Shown: positions 25,153 through 34,268, counted from the first letter of the stretch. The stretch is DNA of 64,000 nt from an uncultured Mobiluncus sp. (GCF_902488535.1 NZ_CABTWO010000004.1:1-64000), one strand, 5' to 3'. Made by a program: numbers and translations. The notes: generated by a model from the sequence alone, not told the origin.

Positions 25153-25974
25153 TTAGCTTGCCAGCTTGCGCCGGAACTGCTCGGCGCGGGACTTCACCGC
25201 GCCATCCATCACCGTGTCGCCCTGCACAATCTTTATGCCGCCCACCAGGTTCGGGTCTACCACTACGTTGACCTCAACCTGTTCGCCGCTGCGGTCAGAC
25301 AGCAACTGAATGAGCCGGGAGTGCTGGGTTTCACTCAGCGGCGTGGCGGTGTAAACCGTAGCCATCCTCCGCTGACGCATCCGCGCTGCTGAATCCAGCA
25401 AAGCCCGCAGGTCAGCCGCGAGACGGCCGGGCGCCGCTTTCGCAATCACCGCGTTGACCAAGCGCAACGCCAGGGGCTTGACCTCCTTGCCAACCAGGGA
25501 GTTGAAAGTCTCGAGACGCTGGTCCAGGGGGGCACGATGATTGTCAGTCAAGAAGTTACGCAAATCGCGGTTCTTGGCGACCACCTGGCTCATGGCGAAG
25601 ATGTCGCGTTCGACGTCCTCTAGCTGGCCATTGTCCTGGGCGGTTTTCAGCAACACGTGGTTTGCCAGCAACCGGCAGGCTTCCTGCAGGTCATGCTCGC
25701 TGGACCAGCGACCGGCGGCGAGTTCCAACACTCCCGCCAGAGCCGGCTCAGAAAGTTTCGAACCCAAGATGGTGCGGACCAGTTCTTGCTTGTCCGGGGC
25801 GGTACGCGCCGGGTCGGACAGGTTGCGGGCCAAGCGGACGTTGTTTTCCAGCAGTTCAGACAGGGCAAAGTATTCCTCGGCGACCGCGGGGCCAGTCTTG
25901 GTAGTGGCTTTCCCCAGGGTCTTATCGACGGCCATGACCATAGCGGCCAAGGTCCTTACCGACGAGGCTCTCAT
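25153..25974 (-). CDS. atpH: ATP synthase delta subunit
   Basis: The 273-residue protein contains the OSCP/delta N-terminal helical domain (about 30-160) and the C-terminal motif PNLVGGIKIVQGDTVMDGAVKSR. It is longer than the E. coli subunit by about 95 residues, as in other actinobacteria, but is not fused to a b subunit as in mycobacteria. Confidence 0.94.
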   Translation of the reverse strand: MRASSVRTLAAMVMAVDKTLGKATTKTGPAVAEEYFALSELLENNVRLARNLSDPARTAPDKQELVRTILGSKLSEPALAGVLELAAGRWSSEHDLQEACRLLANHVLLKTAQDNGQLEDVERDIFAMSQVVAKNRDLRNFLTDNHRAPLDQRLETFNSLVGKEVKPLALRLVNAVIAKAAPGRLAADLRALLDSAARMRQRRMATVYTATPLSETQHSRLIQLLSDRSGEQVEVNVVVDPNLVGGIKIVQGDTVMDGAVKSRAEQFRRKLAS

Positions 25975-25998
25975 TGACTTCCCTTACCTTCTCTATCC

Positions 25999-26547
25999 TT
26001 AAGCCACCGGCTGAGCTTCGAGTTCGTCGAGGAACCGATCCACGACGCGCGAGCTCAGGGCTTCATCTTTCAGCTGTTCGCCCACAATCTTTTCCGCGAG
26101 CTGGGTAGCCAAGTCGCCCACGTCCTGACGCAGGGAGGCTTCCGCCGCGGCCCGCTCAGCAGCAATCTGGCGCTGAGCCTGCTCGATGATGCGCTTGGCT
26201 TCTTGATCAGCGCGTTCGGTAGCGCGGGACACAATGTCCTCAGCTTGCGCGTTGGCCTTGTTGCGGATTTGCGCAGCTTCAGCTTTCGCGTCGCGCAGTT
26301 CGGATTCAATCCGCTGTGCCGCGGCCTGCGAGTCAGCCTGTGCCTTAGCCGTAGCGTCCAAGCCCTCCTGGAGCTTGTCGGCGCGTTCCTGCACCAACCC
26401 GCTGTACTTCGGCAAAGCCACCTTCACAATCATGATCAAAATGACCAAGAAGATAACTGCCGACCAAACAATGTCGTAAGTCGCCGGCAGCAGAGGGTTC
26501 GGGTTCTCGCCCGCCTCAGCCGCTAGTGATACCAAAGTGCCTAACAT
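25999..26547 (-). CDS. atpF: ATP synthase b subunit
   Basis: The 182-residue protein has an N-terminal membrane helix (about 27-46) and a long charged helical stalk rich in Ala/Glu/Gln/Arg. It joins the membrane sector to F1 through delta. It starts 10 bases after atpE. Confidence 0.95.
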   Translation of the reverse strand: MLGTLVSLAAEAGENPNPLLPATYDIVWSAVIFLVILIMIVKVALPKYSGLVQERADKLQEGLDATAKAQADSQAAAQRIESELRDAKAEAAQIRNKANAQAEDIVSRATERADQEAKRIIEQAQRQIAAERAAAEASLRQDVGDLATQLAEKIVGEQLKDEALSSRVVDRFLDELEAQPVA

Positions 26548-26556
26548 ACGTGCTCC

Positions 26557-26772
26557 TTACCGGAACAGGAAGCCCGTTACCAAACCAATCAAAGCCAAGG
26601 CTTCGACGAAGGCGATACCGATGAACATGTTAGTGGTGAGCTTTCCGGACAGTTCCGGCTGACGGGCAATAGCGTCCTGAGTGTGACCAATCAGAATGCC
26701 CAAGCCAATGCCAGGGCCAATGGCGGCCAGACCATAGCCGATGGTTGCGAGAACAAGTGCACTTCCAGTCAT
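26557..26772 (-). CDS. atpE: ATP synthase c subunit
   Basis: The 71-residue hairpin protein has two hydrophobic helices joined by the polar loop ARQPE. The ion-binding carboxylate is E57 in IAFVEALALIG. The Gly-rich first helix (GPGIGLGILIG) packs the ring. The residues flanking E57 do not show the usual sodium-binding set, so proton coupling is likely. Confidence 0.97.
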   Translation of the reverse strand: MTGSALVLATIGYGLAAIGPGIGLGILIGHTQDAIARQPELSGKLTTNMFIGIAFVEALALIGLVTGFLFR

Positions 26773-26833
26773 GTTTTCTTTCCTTATTTGTTGTTATTCT
26801 CATGCCGGTTGGCGTGAGAAGCCTATTGTTTTT

Positions 26834-27658
26834 CTAATGTGCGTGTACGGAGAGGTTCACATACACCGCGGTCAGAATCGCGAAAATGTATGCCTGCAGG
26901 AAAGCCACCAGGATTTCGAACAGGGTAAACGCGAAAGCTGCCGCAAAAGTCAGAATCCCTATCGGGGACAGCGCCGAGAGATGCGCAAAGAGGAAATAGT
27001 TCGTGGCGCTCAGGGTCAAAGCCAGCAAGAAGTGGCCGGCAATCATGTTGGCCAACAAACGGACGAACAGGGTGAACGGACGAATGATGAAGGTCGAGAT
27101 GGCCTCAATCGGGGTCAGCAGGATGTACAGCGGCCACGGCACCCCCGGCGGGAACAGGGAGGACTTGAAGAAGTGACCCACACCGGTCTCTCGAATTCCG
27201 GCGTAAATGAAAACAAACCAGGCAAACACCGCTAACAGTAGCGGGAAGCCCGGTTTCGCGGAACCAGCCAGGTTAAAGCCGGGAATAATACCCGCAATGT
27301 TCATGAACAAAACCGAGAAGAATACGGAAGTCACGATGGGCGTGTATTTGCGCCCGATTTCCTTGCCGATGACTTCCTCAGCAATGTTTTCCTGGCAGAA
27401 TTTGAACCCGAACTCCATCACGTACTGGGCGCGCCCCGGGATGAGCTTAGCCCGCGTGGCGTACAGCACCAAGCACAGCACCAGCAGCAGCGTCATGATG
27501 AGACGAATCATCATGACACGGTCAATGGCAAAAGGAGTTCCAGCGAAAGCAACGACCGGGGGGAACAAGTCCATAATGGTGGGGGCATGGAACGAGTCAT
27601 CTGTAGCGGGAACCAAATTCGGCATCAATGCCGACATGAGCGTCAACTGCACTCCCAT
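26834..27658 (-). CDS. atpB: ATP synthase a subunit
   Basis: The 274-residue membrane protein has about six helices. The conserved functional Arg lies in PFTLFVRLLANMIAGH, and the last helix contains FEILVAFLQAYIFAILT. It forms the proton half-channels with the c ring. AAAGGAG precedes the ATG. Confidence 0.96.
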   Translation of the reverse strand: MGVQLTLMSALMPNLVPATDDSFHAPTIMDLFPPVVAFAGTPFAIDRVMMIRLIMTLLLVLCLVLYATRAKLIPGRAQYVMEFGFKFCQENIAEEVIGKEIGRKYTPIVTSVFFSVLFMNIAGIIPGFNLAGSAKPGFPLLLAVFAWFVFIYAGIRETGVGHFFKSSLFPPGVPWPLYILLTPIEAISTFIIRPFTLFVRLLANMIAGHFLLALTLSATNYFLFAHLSALSPIGILTFAAAFAFTLFEILVAFLQAYIFAILTAVYVNLSVHAH

Positions 27659-27768
27659 TGTTCTCCTTTGAGTCCTAAATCATGAGTTCGCCTAACAACG
27701 TTATCATGAAATTCAAGCGCGATTGACACGGGTGAAAACTGGCGGAGGTGAAAAAACGCAAATTTTCA

Positions 27769-28272
27769 CTACTGCGTTGGATTTTCCCCTGCGGATTCCG
27801 GTTGCGTGGGCGGAGAAGCTGGGTCTAACAAGGGCACTTGCGCTTTGGTCAGCGCCACCGGAAAGACGATAGCTTGGACCAAAATCATGGCCAGCAGGGT
27901 GAAAAAAATTGTTTCCGCATCCAGGCCCGGCAGCTTTCGCGCCACCCCCAAGGCCAGCAAAATGACTATGATTTTCAGGACAAAATCTGCGCCCATGCCC
28001 GCCATCATCAAGTCAGGGTGATTCAAGGTGAACAGGTGGGTGGCAAACGTCACCGCCACTAGACCCGCCCCCACCGCAGCGCATAAACCTACGGAACGCA
28101 GTCCCACCACCCCTTCCAGCCACGCCGTTAACCCGGCCGCCACCAGCAGTACCGCCACCACCGCTAGGGAAATCGCGGTCAGAGAAAACTTCACCGCCCG
28201 GCGAGTCCGGGGACCCAAGGGGGCCGCGAGGAAAGCGACGGATTGCTCAGGTCGGGGAGTCGTTTCGTTCAC
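27769..28272 (-). CDS. AtpI-like membrane protein
   Basis: The 167-residue protein has four predicted transmembrane helices and a Pro-rich C-terminal tail. It occupies the position of the AtpI/Rv1303-like gene upstream of atpB, and proteins there are thought to help c-ring assembly. Its GTG start overlaps the stop of the WecA-type gene in a GTGA arrangement, indicating coupling. Sequence resemblance to AtpI is weak, so the name rests mostly on position. Confidence 0.7.
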   Translation of the reverse strand: MNETTPRPEQSVAFLAAPLGPRTRRAVKFSLTAISLAVVAVLLVAAGLTAWLEGVVGLRSVGLCAAVGAGLVAVTFATHLFTLNHPDLMMAGMGADFVLKIIVILLALGVARKLPGLDAETIFFTLLAMILVQAIVFPVALTKAQVPLLDPASPPTQPESAGENPTQ

Positions 28273-29453
28273 GGCTTTACGCTATCAGAAAGGGAAGAGT
28301 CACGGTAAAGGGCGTGTTCCGGGCCGTGGGGCTGGCGATAGTTCGGATTAAACCAGCGGCGCACCCCTTCGCGCCAGGCGGGCAGAATCTCGATGGTCGC
28401 CACCATCGCCAGCAGGGAGGCTATCAGCATCAACACCAACACGTAGCGCATCCGCAGCAAAGTCAGCGAGGCCGCCCCCAGGGAAAACACCGCCGTCCAC
28501 AGGTACATGACCAGTACGGCGCGAACTCGGGAACGTCCGGCATGGGACAGGCGATGGTGCAGGTGACCGGCATCGGCTTGGAAGGGAGACTGGTGATGAT
28601 ACAACCGACGAATGACCGCGGCGACCATGTCAATAATGGGTATCGCCAGCACCGCTAGGGGCAAAACTATGGGCAGGAAAGACGGAAAAGCCTGGCGGAA
28701 ATAGACGACAGCCGGGTCGATTTGGCCGGTGACGATGATGGCGGAGGCCACCGTCAGTAAACCCAGCAGCATGGCTCCGGTATCGCCCATGAATATGGAG
28801 GCGGGAGAAAAGTTGTGTGCCAAGAATCCCAGGCAGATTCCGGCCAGAGCCGCCGCCACCGTTGAGGCCAAAGAGGCGTAGGACGCAGCACCCAGCGTGC
28901 GCGACAGCGTGTAGGAATAGATGAACAGGCCGGTCGCGCTGATGGCCATCATGCCGGAAGCTAAACCATCCAAGCCGTCCACGAAGTTCACCGCGTTGAT
29001 GGCAGCCACCACTACCAGCACTGTGACCAGCAAAGACAGGCGAGATGAGCCGATGGTAAGGCCGAAAATCGGGAAAGAGGTTAGCTGGATACCCAACCAA
29101 GACATCAATCCCGCCACCAAGATTTGGCCCGCCAGTTTCGTGTACCAATCCAAGTCCCAGATGTCATCGATGACCCCCAAGATCACAATCAGGACAACAC
29201 CCACGGCCAAACCTTTGATGTTATGAAAGCTGGCGGCATCGGCCAAGAATGGCGTGTGTGAGGCGATGGCCAGTGCCGCGAGGAAACCCGCACCCATCGC
29301 TACCCCGCCCAGACGCGGGGTAGGAAATTCGTGGACGTCACGTTCCCGCACCGGAGCTAAAGTGCCTGTTGCCAGGGCAAACTGGCGCACCAGCGGGACC
29401 GTGAGGTACGTCACCGCGGCCGCGACCAGGAATATCAACAGGTAAAACTTCAT
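28269..29453 (-). CDS. wecA: Undecaprenyl-phosphate GlcNAc-1-phosphate transferase (WecA/TagO type)
   Basis: The 394-residue polytopic protein transfers a GlcNAc-1-phosphate to the lipid carrier, starting assembly of a wall polysaccharide. It has all the family motifs: GVIDDIWDLD, NAVNFVDGLDGLASG, FMGDTGAM and HLHHRLSHAG. About 11 transmembrane helices are predicted. It is the first committed step for polysaccharides such as the one exported by the Wzm/Wzt system at 59-61 kb, although the two loci are apart. Its position just upstream of the atp genes matches mycobacterial Rv1302. Confidence 0.92.
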   Translation of the reverse strand: MKFYLLIFLVAAAVTYLTVPLVRQFALATGTLAPVRERDVHEFPTPRLGGVAMGAGFLAALAIASHTPFLADAASFHNIKGLAVGVVLIVILGVIDDIWDLDWYTKLAGQILVAGLMSWLGIQLTSFPIFGLTIGSSRLSLLVTVLVVVAAINAVNFVDGLDGLASGMMAISATGLFIYSYTLSRTLGAASYASLASTVAAALAGICLGFLAHNFSPASIFMGDTGAMLLGLLTVASAIIVTGQIDPAVVYFRQAFPSFLPIVLPLAVLAIPIIDMVAAVIRRLYHHQSPFQADAGHLHHRLSHAGRSRVRAVLVMYLWTAVFSLGAASLTLLRMRYVLVLMLIASLLAMVATIEILPAWREGVRRWFNPNYRQPHGPEHALYRDSSLSDSVKP

Positions 29454-29499
29454 ACGGGCTTTAGTTTATCCGGTTAGTGGCGAGTTATTTTGCTCCGAT

Positions 29500-29570
29500 G
29501 TGAATATAGGGTGGGATATGGGCAGCAGCTGCCATTATTGGCAGCTGCTGCCCATATCCCCCTGTATAAC
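29500..29570. repeat. Dispersed palindromic repeat, copy 2 (long perfect palindrome)
   Basis: Perfect 21-base arms, 29514-29534 and 29539-29559, surround a TTAT loop; the flanks continue to pair imperfectly to about 65 bases. The left part matches copy 1 near 10.2 kb at 44 of 49 positions in reverse orientation. It lies in the gap between sua5 and wecA. No T run follows on either strand. Confidence 0.8.
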
Positions 29571-29581
29571 CGCACGAGGCC

Positions 29582-30229
29582 TCAAGCCAGAGCCGCGAGG
29601 ATGTCAGACAGGGGTATATCACCCTGGCGGATCAAGCGCGGGGAGCCCTCTGTCAAGGTGATGATGGTGGACGGATGCCCGGAGGGCGAGGGGCCGGCAT
29701 CGACATAAACACTGACACGTTGCCCAAAATATTGGGTGGCGGCGGCAATATCGGTGGCGGGAGGCCGGGTATGCAGGTTGGCGGAGGTGACCGCCAGAGG
29801 ACCGGTATAGCCCAGAATTTCGAGGGCACGGGGGTGGTCGGGCTGGCGCAAGGCGATAGTCCCGTGGGTTTGTCCCAAATCCCAGCCCAGAGCCGGGTTC
29901 GCAGTCACAATAATAGTCAGGGCACCGGGCCAAAAGCGCTGTGCGAGCACACGCGCCGCGCGGCCCTGGCTCTCGCCCGTCTGAGTCGCCGGAGCCATCA
30001 ATTCATCCAGCGCTGCCGGACCGGAAACCAACACCGGCGGGGGAAAATCCTCCCCCCGACCTTTGGCCTGTTGCAGACGCTCCACCGCCGCGGGGGCAAA
30101 CGGCACCGAGGCTATTCCATAAACCGTATCGGTAGGCATGACCAGCAGCTCATCGCGTTTCACCGCTGCGTCAATCGCCGCCAGGTCAGTAGAGGTAATC
30201 GGCCCGGTCAGGGCATCAACAATCTTCAT
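29582..30229 (-). CDS. L-threonylcarbamoyladenylate synthase
   Basis: The 215-residue YrdC/Sua5-family protein makes the threonylcarbamoyl-AMP intermediate for the t6A37 modification of ANN-decoding tRNAs. Motifs: PTDTVYGIA (32-40), KGRGEDFPPPVLV (56-68), FWPGALTII, AVTSANLH and PSTIITLT. It lacks the extra C-terminal Sua5 domain, so it is of the shorter TsaC-like kind. It sits next to wecA as in mycobacteria. Confidence 0.93.
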   Translation of the reverse strand: MKIVDALTGPITSTDLAAIDAAVKRDELLVMPTDTVYGIASVPFAPAAVERLQQAKGRGEDFPPPVLVSGPAALDELMAPATQTGESQGRAARVLAQRFWPGALTIIVTANPALGWDLGQTHGTIALRQPDHPRALEILGYTGPLAVTSANLHTRPPATDIAAATQYFGQRVSVYVDAGPSPSGHPSTIITLTEGSPRLIRQGDIPLSDILAALA

Positions 30230-30325
30230 AGAGCTAATGTTAGTACCCGCGCTGGCTCAACCGGCAGGCCCGGCCCCACCGCGCTTGTGACCGCGTTTGC
30301 GAAACAGGACCAGTCGGGGCGCTCC

Positions 30326-31909
30326 TTAGCCGACAAACCCCATGAGCGCCCACAGCTGCGGCAGCGCGAACACCAGCGTCAAAGTGGCGGCGGTTCCGAC
30401 CACCATACCCAGCAAAGCCATCTGTTTCACCGAGATTTCCCCGGTAGCATAAGCAATGGCGTTCGGCGGGGTCGAGATGGGCAGCGACATGCCTAGCGAG
30501 CAGGCGATGGCTACCGCGCAGGCGACCGTGACCGTATCGACCGAATCGCCTAGGGACACAGCCAAAGAAACAGCCAGCGGCACCAGCAGGTTCGCGGAGG
30601 CCGAGTGGGAGATGACGTTGGCGATCGCGAAACCGACGAAACCGAGCAGTGCCACAATCAGCACCGCCCCCAGGGAATTCCACGGCACGGAGTTGACCAA
30701 GAACTTGTCCAGGCCGGTGTTTCCGATGCCCTCGCCCATCGCGATACCGCCCGCCACCAGCCACAGCACCGGCCAGTCGATGCTCTTGATGTCCTCGCCG
30801 CTCATGACTTTGAGACACAGCAAAGCCACGACGGGCAGGAACCCGACCACGTTGGAGGAAATCCCGTGCAGGCTCTCGGTCATCCATAGCAAAATCGTGG
30901 ATCCGGCGATGATATAGAACAGTACGGCTTTCGGGGTTTTGTTCCACTTAGAGGTCATTTCAATGTGGATCACGGCATCGCGCGGGATAAACACGGCACT
31001 GAGGAACAGCCACGACAAAAACAGCACGACCAGCATAAACGGCACCGCCATCAGCATCCACTGGCCGAAAGACACGTGAATGCCCTGGGCGGCTAGGGCG
31101 CCGACTGCAATGGCGTTGGGCGGGGTGCCGACCGGGGTGCCGATACCGCCCACGTTGGCGGCTAGGGGAATCGACAGTGCCACACCAGCTCGCGCCCGGC
31201 CCTTTGGCAGCGCCGCCAAAATGGGGATAACCACGGTAAACATGGTGGCAGTCGTGGCGGTGTTGGACATAAACATGGACAGCATAGCGGTAATCAGCAT
31301 GAGTCCCAAGGTCGTCAGACGCGCCTTTTCCGGGAAAGGTTTGAGCATCACCGCCGCCAGGTTGCGGTCCAGGGAAAACTTTTCAGCGCCTTCCGCAATC
31401 ATAAAACCACCCATGAAGAGGATAATTGTCGGGTGGGCCAGGGTCGCGAAGTATTCCGAATACTTGGCGACATGTTCCGCTTGCGACGGGTCACCACCGG
31501 TGGGGTCAAAGGGCGACCCAGTTGACACGAGGAGCACTTCCAGCCCAATGACCAGCACCGCGGTGGCGGTCAGGGGAATCGGCTCGGTAATCCAAAACAC
31601 GATAGCTAGCAGGAAAATCGCCAGCATCCGTTCGCCCGGCTCGCCCAGGTTCGGGATGTCAACCAGCAGCGGAACGAAGAACACGATGGCCCCGAGCACC
31701 AGGCCAATCTTTTCTTTCAAGCCCAGCGGGGCGGTTTTCTTAACGTTGGAGGGGGGTTTGGGTCGCAAAGTGCGGATGGGACGTTTCACGGGTTTTGGGA
31801 CGGCGGCACGAGACGGGGACTGAGTTGCCGCCGGTTCGTTGCGTTCCCGGCCCGCCGCATCGGACGGTTCGATAGCGTTTTCGGATTGCGGATTGTCTGG
31901 ATTACTCAC
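30326..31909 (-). CDS. DASS (SLC13)-family sodium:anion symporter
   Basis: The 527-residue transporter has both halves of the DASS signature: SNT (215-217) with GTPPNA (261-266), and SASAN with STPPNA (479-484). Family members take up di- or tricarboxylates, sulfate or phosphate with sodium. Eleven or so helices follow a 60-residue cytoplasmic N-terminus rich in Pro, Lys and Arg that is longer than usual. It starts at GTG 31909, just downstream of the receiver protein gene (51 bases), so it may be co-transcribed with the two-component genes; that regulation is inferred. Confidence 0.92.
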   Translation of the reverse strand: MSNPDNPQSENAIEPSDAAGRERNEPAATQSPSRAAVPKPVKRPIRTLRPKPPSNVKKTAPLGLKEKIGLVLGAIVFFVPLLVDIPNLGEPGERMLAIFLLAIVFWITEPIPLTATAVLVIGLEVLLVSTGSPFDPTGGDPSQAEHVAKYSEYFATLAHPTIILFMGGFMIAEGAEKFSLDRNLAAVMLKPFPEKARLTTLGLMLITAMLSMFMSNTATTATMFTVVIPILAALPKGRARAGVALSIPLAANVGGIGTPVGTPPNAIAVGALAAQGIHVSFGQWMLMAVPFMLVVLFLSWLFLSAVFIPRDAVIHIEMTSKWNKTPKAVLFYIIAGSTILLWMTESLHGISSNVVGFLPVVALLCLKVMSGEDIKSIDWPVLWLVAGGIAMGEGIGNTGLDKFLVNSVPWNSLGAVLIVALLGFVGFAIANVISHSASANLLVPLAVSLAVSLGDSVDTVTVACAVAIACSLGMSLPISTPPNAIAYATGEISVKQMALLGMVVGTAATLTLVFALPQLWALMGFVG

Positions 31910-31960
31910 TGACCCTGCCCCTTTGTTCCTCGCTGTTCGATGCCACGTGCCGGCAACCGG

Positions 31961-32449
31961 TTAGTCCGGGCGGCTGAGCCCCTTGGTCAGCTCCATCGCC
32001 CGCGCCGGATCCAGCGCCGAGAGATAGGGCACCGGGTCAATCCCCGCCAGTTCCACATAATCGGTCAGCATAGTGCGCACCACGTCTTGGAGTTCCTCGG
32101 GCTTCCAGGGTTTCGCCACGTACTGATCAAGCCCGGCTTCGTTCACCGCGCGCACGGTGTCAGCCAGGTCAGCCTGGCCGGTCACCAGGACTTTGCGGGT
32201 CAGCTGGGTGCGTTCGTCGGACATCATCTGGCCCATGAACTCGATGCCGGTTGTGCCGGGCAGCCGATGGTCGCACAGTGCCAGAGCCAGGGCATCGCCA
32301 TCGTTGGAAATCTCATCGATGACCTCCCAAGCGTCAGGCACATCCTCCGCCGGTTCGATGCGCAAAGTGTCCGCGAATCCCAGCAGGTCACGGGTTACAG
32401 CGGCACGAACTTCCGGTTCGTCTTCGAGGATTAGGATGGCGAGTTTCAT
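31961..32449 (-). CDS. Stand-alone receiver-domain response regulator
   Basis: The 162-residue protein is a CheY-like receiver with the acidic pair E9/D10, phosphorylation site D60 in LCDHRLPG, T90 and K113 in VAKPW. After the receiver only a short helical tail (about 125-162) remains and no DNA-binding output domain is visible. It lies 127 bases downstream of the kinase and 51 bases upstream of the DASS transporter. Confidence 0.9.
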   Translation of the reverse strand: MKLAILILEDEPEVRAAVTRDLLGFADTLRIEPAEDVPDAWEVIDEISNDGDALALALCDHRLPGTTGIEFMGQMMSDERTQLTRKVLVTGQADLADTVRAVNEAGLDQYVAKPWKPEELQDVVRTMLTDYVELAGIDPVPYLSALDPARAMELTKGLSRPD

Positions 32450-32576
32450 GGTTTCTCCTTCATTGGGGATTTTTCTATTCTTTCACCCCGTCGCGGGGTT
32501 TGGACAAATTTGCCGGAAAACGTCAGCAACCGAAAACCGGCCGGCCGCGCGAACCCGCCCGGCTTGGCTTGTGACC

Positions 32577-34115
32577 CTAAAGCGAGACTGGGGTCCCGGT
32601 CGTCGGCAACTCTACGGTAGCCAGGGTGCCCGTTGGGTTCGTGACGTTTTCCAGCCGGATGGTTCCGCCGTGGTTTTCCACAATCGAGCGACATAGCCCC
32701 AGGCCAATGCCCATTCCGAACCTCACTTCGCCGCCTTTGGTAGAGAAATGCGGCTGGAAAATGTGTTCGATGACATCAGGGGCAATGCCCGGTCCGGTGT
32801 CGCGGAACGTCACCACGATTTGGTCGCCACGGGCTTTCGTTTCGATGTTGAGCTGCCCAATCATTCCCGCCAGTTCGGCTCGATCCGTGGGGCGTTTGCC
32901 GACCGCATCGCTGGCGGCCGAAGCCTCGCCGGACATGGCCTCTACCGCGTTCGTAATCAGATTTGTCCACACTTCGTCGAGCTGGCCGGGGTGACAAGAA
33001 ATCCGCGGCAGTTCACCATATTCCACGTTTACCGCGATTTTGTCCAAGCGGTGGGACAGCAGGCGCAGTGTGTCTTGCAGCCCTGAGTTGACGTCTACGT
33101 TTTGTACCGGATCCCCGTCAGGTCGGGCATAAGAGCGCAGCGAGGCTACCAGGTCAATGATGCGTCCCGAGGCGGTGCGCAGGTTGCGCAGACTGGTGCC
33201 GATGGCGGCCGCCTGTTCCAACGCCCCCAGGTCCGTGTCCGGGTTGGCTTTCATGTCTCTGGCGAGGTTGCGGGCCAGGTCAGTGCTGTAGACTCCCGCC
33301 ACGGACAGGCGTTCCACCAGGGTCGCGTCTCCCAGGATTTCCAACAGTTCACGTTTGCGCGCCCGCGTTTCCTTGGTGGACAAGAACGGGGCTTCCTCGG
33401 CATTTTCCAGGGATTCCAGGGCCAGGTTCCGCCACGTTACATCGGGACAGGTCGACAGCAGCATCCGCATGTCCTCGTGAATGTAATCCGCGGCGCGGCG
33501 AATCGCCGCCACCGGATTATTCAGTTCGTGGGCCACTCCCGCCGCCAGCTCGCCAAGCGAGGCAAACCGGGCTTGTGCAGCCATTTCCTCGCGAGTTTCG
33601 CGCAGCTTGTCCAAGGCTTTCGCCAGGTTCGTCCGCTGTAGCGCCAGCTGGTCGGCCATCACCGCCGACTCTAGGTGCAGATTTTCCGCGCGACGCAGCC
33701 GGCGATCGTAAGTGCGCATGAACAAGGCTGCTACCAGTAGCGATACCCGGGAATCCCCGGCAATTATCTTGTTCATTTCGTCGAGAGTGAGGCTGACCCC
33801 CACGACTTCCTCGGTCACCACGGCGGTAAAGAACGCCCCGATTTCCTCCCCGGAGGACAGCATCCCGATGATGCGCCCGGTCGAAGCGTGGTGCATCAGC
33901 AGGTCCCCGCTCGCCGAGGAGCGTTCCAGGGCGATACTGCCGGATAGCGCCAGGATAATGCTGCGAACCGGCTGGCCTTCCTCGGTCAGGTGTGCCCCCA
34001 CCGGGAACGTTATCCGCTCCTGGGGTCCCAAGATAGTCTCGGCGCGGCGCACGATTTCGGCGATGATTTCCTCATCGTCTTGTTCGAGGTCAAAAACAAA
34101 GCGTCTTTCGTACAT
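32577..34115 (-). CDS. Histidine kinase with N-terminal cyclic-nucleotide-binding-like domain
   Basis: The 512-residue cytoplasmic kinase has a cNMP-binding/CRP-like beta-roll (about 22-125, with GEEIGAFF), a coiled linker (140-185) and HisKA with H196 in GVAHELNNP. The HATPase domain shows the N box (WTNLITNAVEAM), DTGPGIAP and GMGIGLGLC. No transmembrane segment is present, so an intracellular ligand or partner is sensed. ATG 34115 is preferred. An upstream TTG at 34166 stays in frame but neither start has a clear Shine-Dalgarno sequence; CATGAT six bases upstream of 34115 could be the -10 of a leaderless mRNA. The next gene encodes its probable partner. Confidence 0.9.
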   Translation of the reverse strand: MYERRFVFDLEQDDEEIIAEIVRRAETILGPQERITFPVGAHLTEEGQPVRSIILALSGSIALERSSASGDLLMHHASTGRIIGMLSSGEEIGAFFTAVVTEEVVGVSLTLDEMNKIIAGDSRVSLLVAALFMRTYDRRLRRAENLHLESAVMADQLALQRTNLAKALDKLRETREEMAAQARFASLGELAAGVAHELNNPVAAIRRAADYIHEDMRMLLSTCPDVTWRNLALESLENAEEAPFLSTKETRARKRELLEILGDATLVERLSVAGVYSTDLARNLARDMKANPDTDLGALEQAAAIGTSLRNLRTASGRIIDLVASLRSYARPDGDPVQNVDVNSGLQDTLRLLSHRLDKIAVNVEYGELPRISCHPGQLDEVWTNLITNAVEAMSGEASAASDAVGKRPTDRAELAGMIGQLNIETKARGDQIVVTFRDTGPGIAPDVIEHIFQPHFSTKGGEVRFGMGIGLGLCRSIVENHGGTIRLENVTNPTGTLATVELPTTGTPVSL

Positions 34116-34199
34116 GCCACTATCATGCCGGAATTTTGCTGGCGCACGGGTAAGTTTGCGAGCCAAGGATATTTTCGGGTGTTAATCCTATTAATCTGG

Positions 34200-34227
34200 C
34201 TCGGTGTGCCATATATGGCACACCGAG
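34200..34227. repeat. Perfect 28-bp palindrome
   Basis: CTCGGTGTGCCATATATGGC and the remaining ACACCGAG form a fully self-complementary sequence with no loop. It lies between the MacB-like permease stop and the kinase start. On the plus strand the sequence after it is A/T-rich but there is no clean T run. It could be an operator for a dimeric regulator or a hairpin. Confidence 0.7.
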
Positions 34228-34268
34228 GCATAAAAATAGTTTTTAGACAGGGACGTCACACTTCCGGA

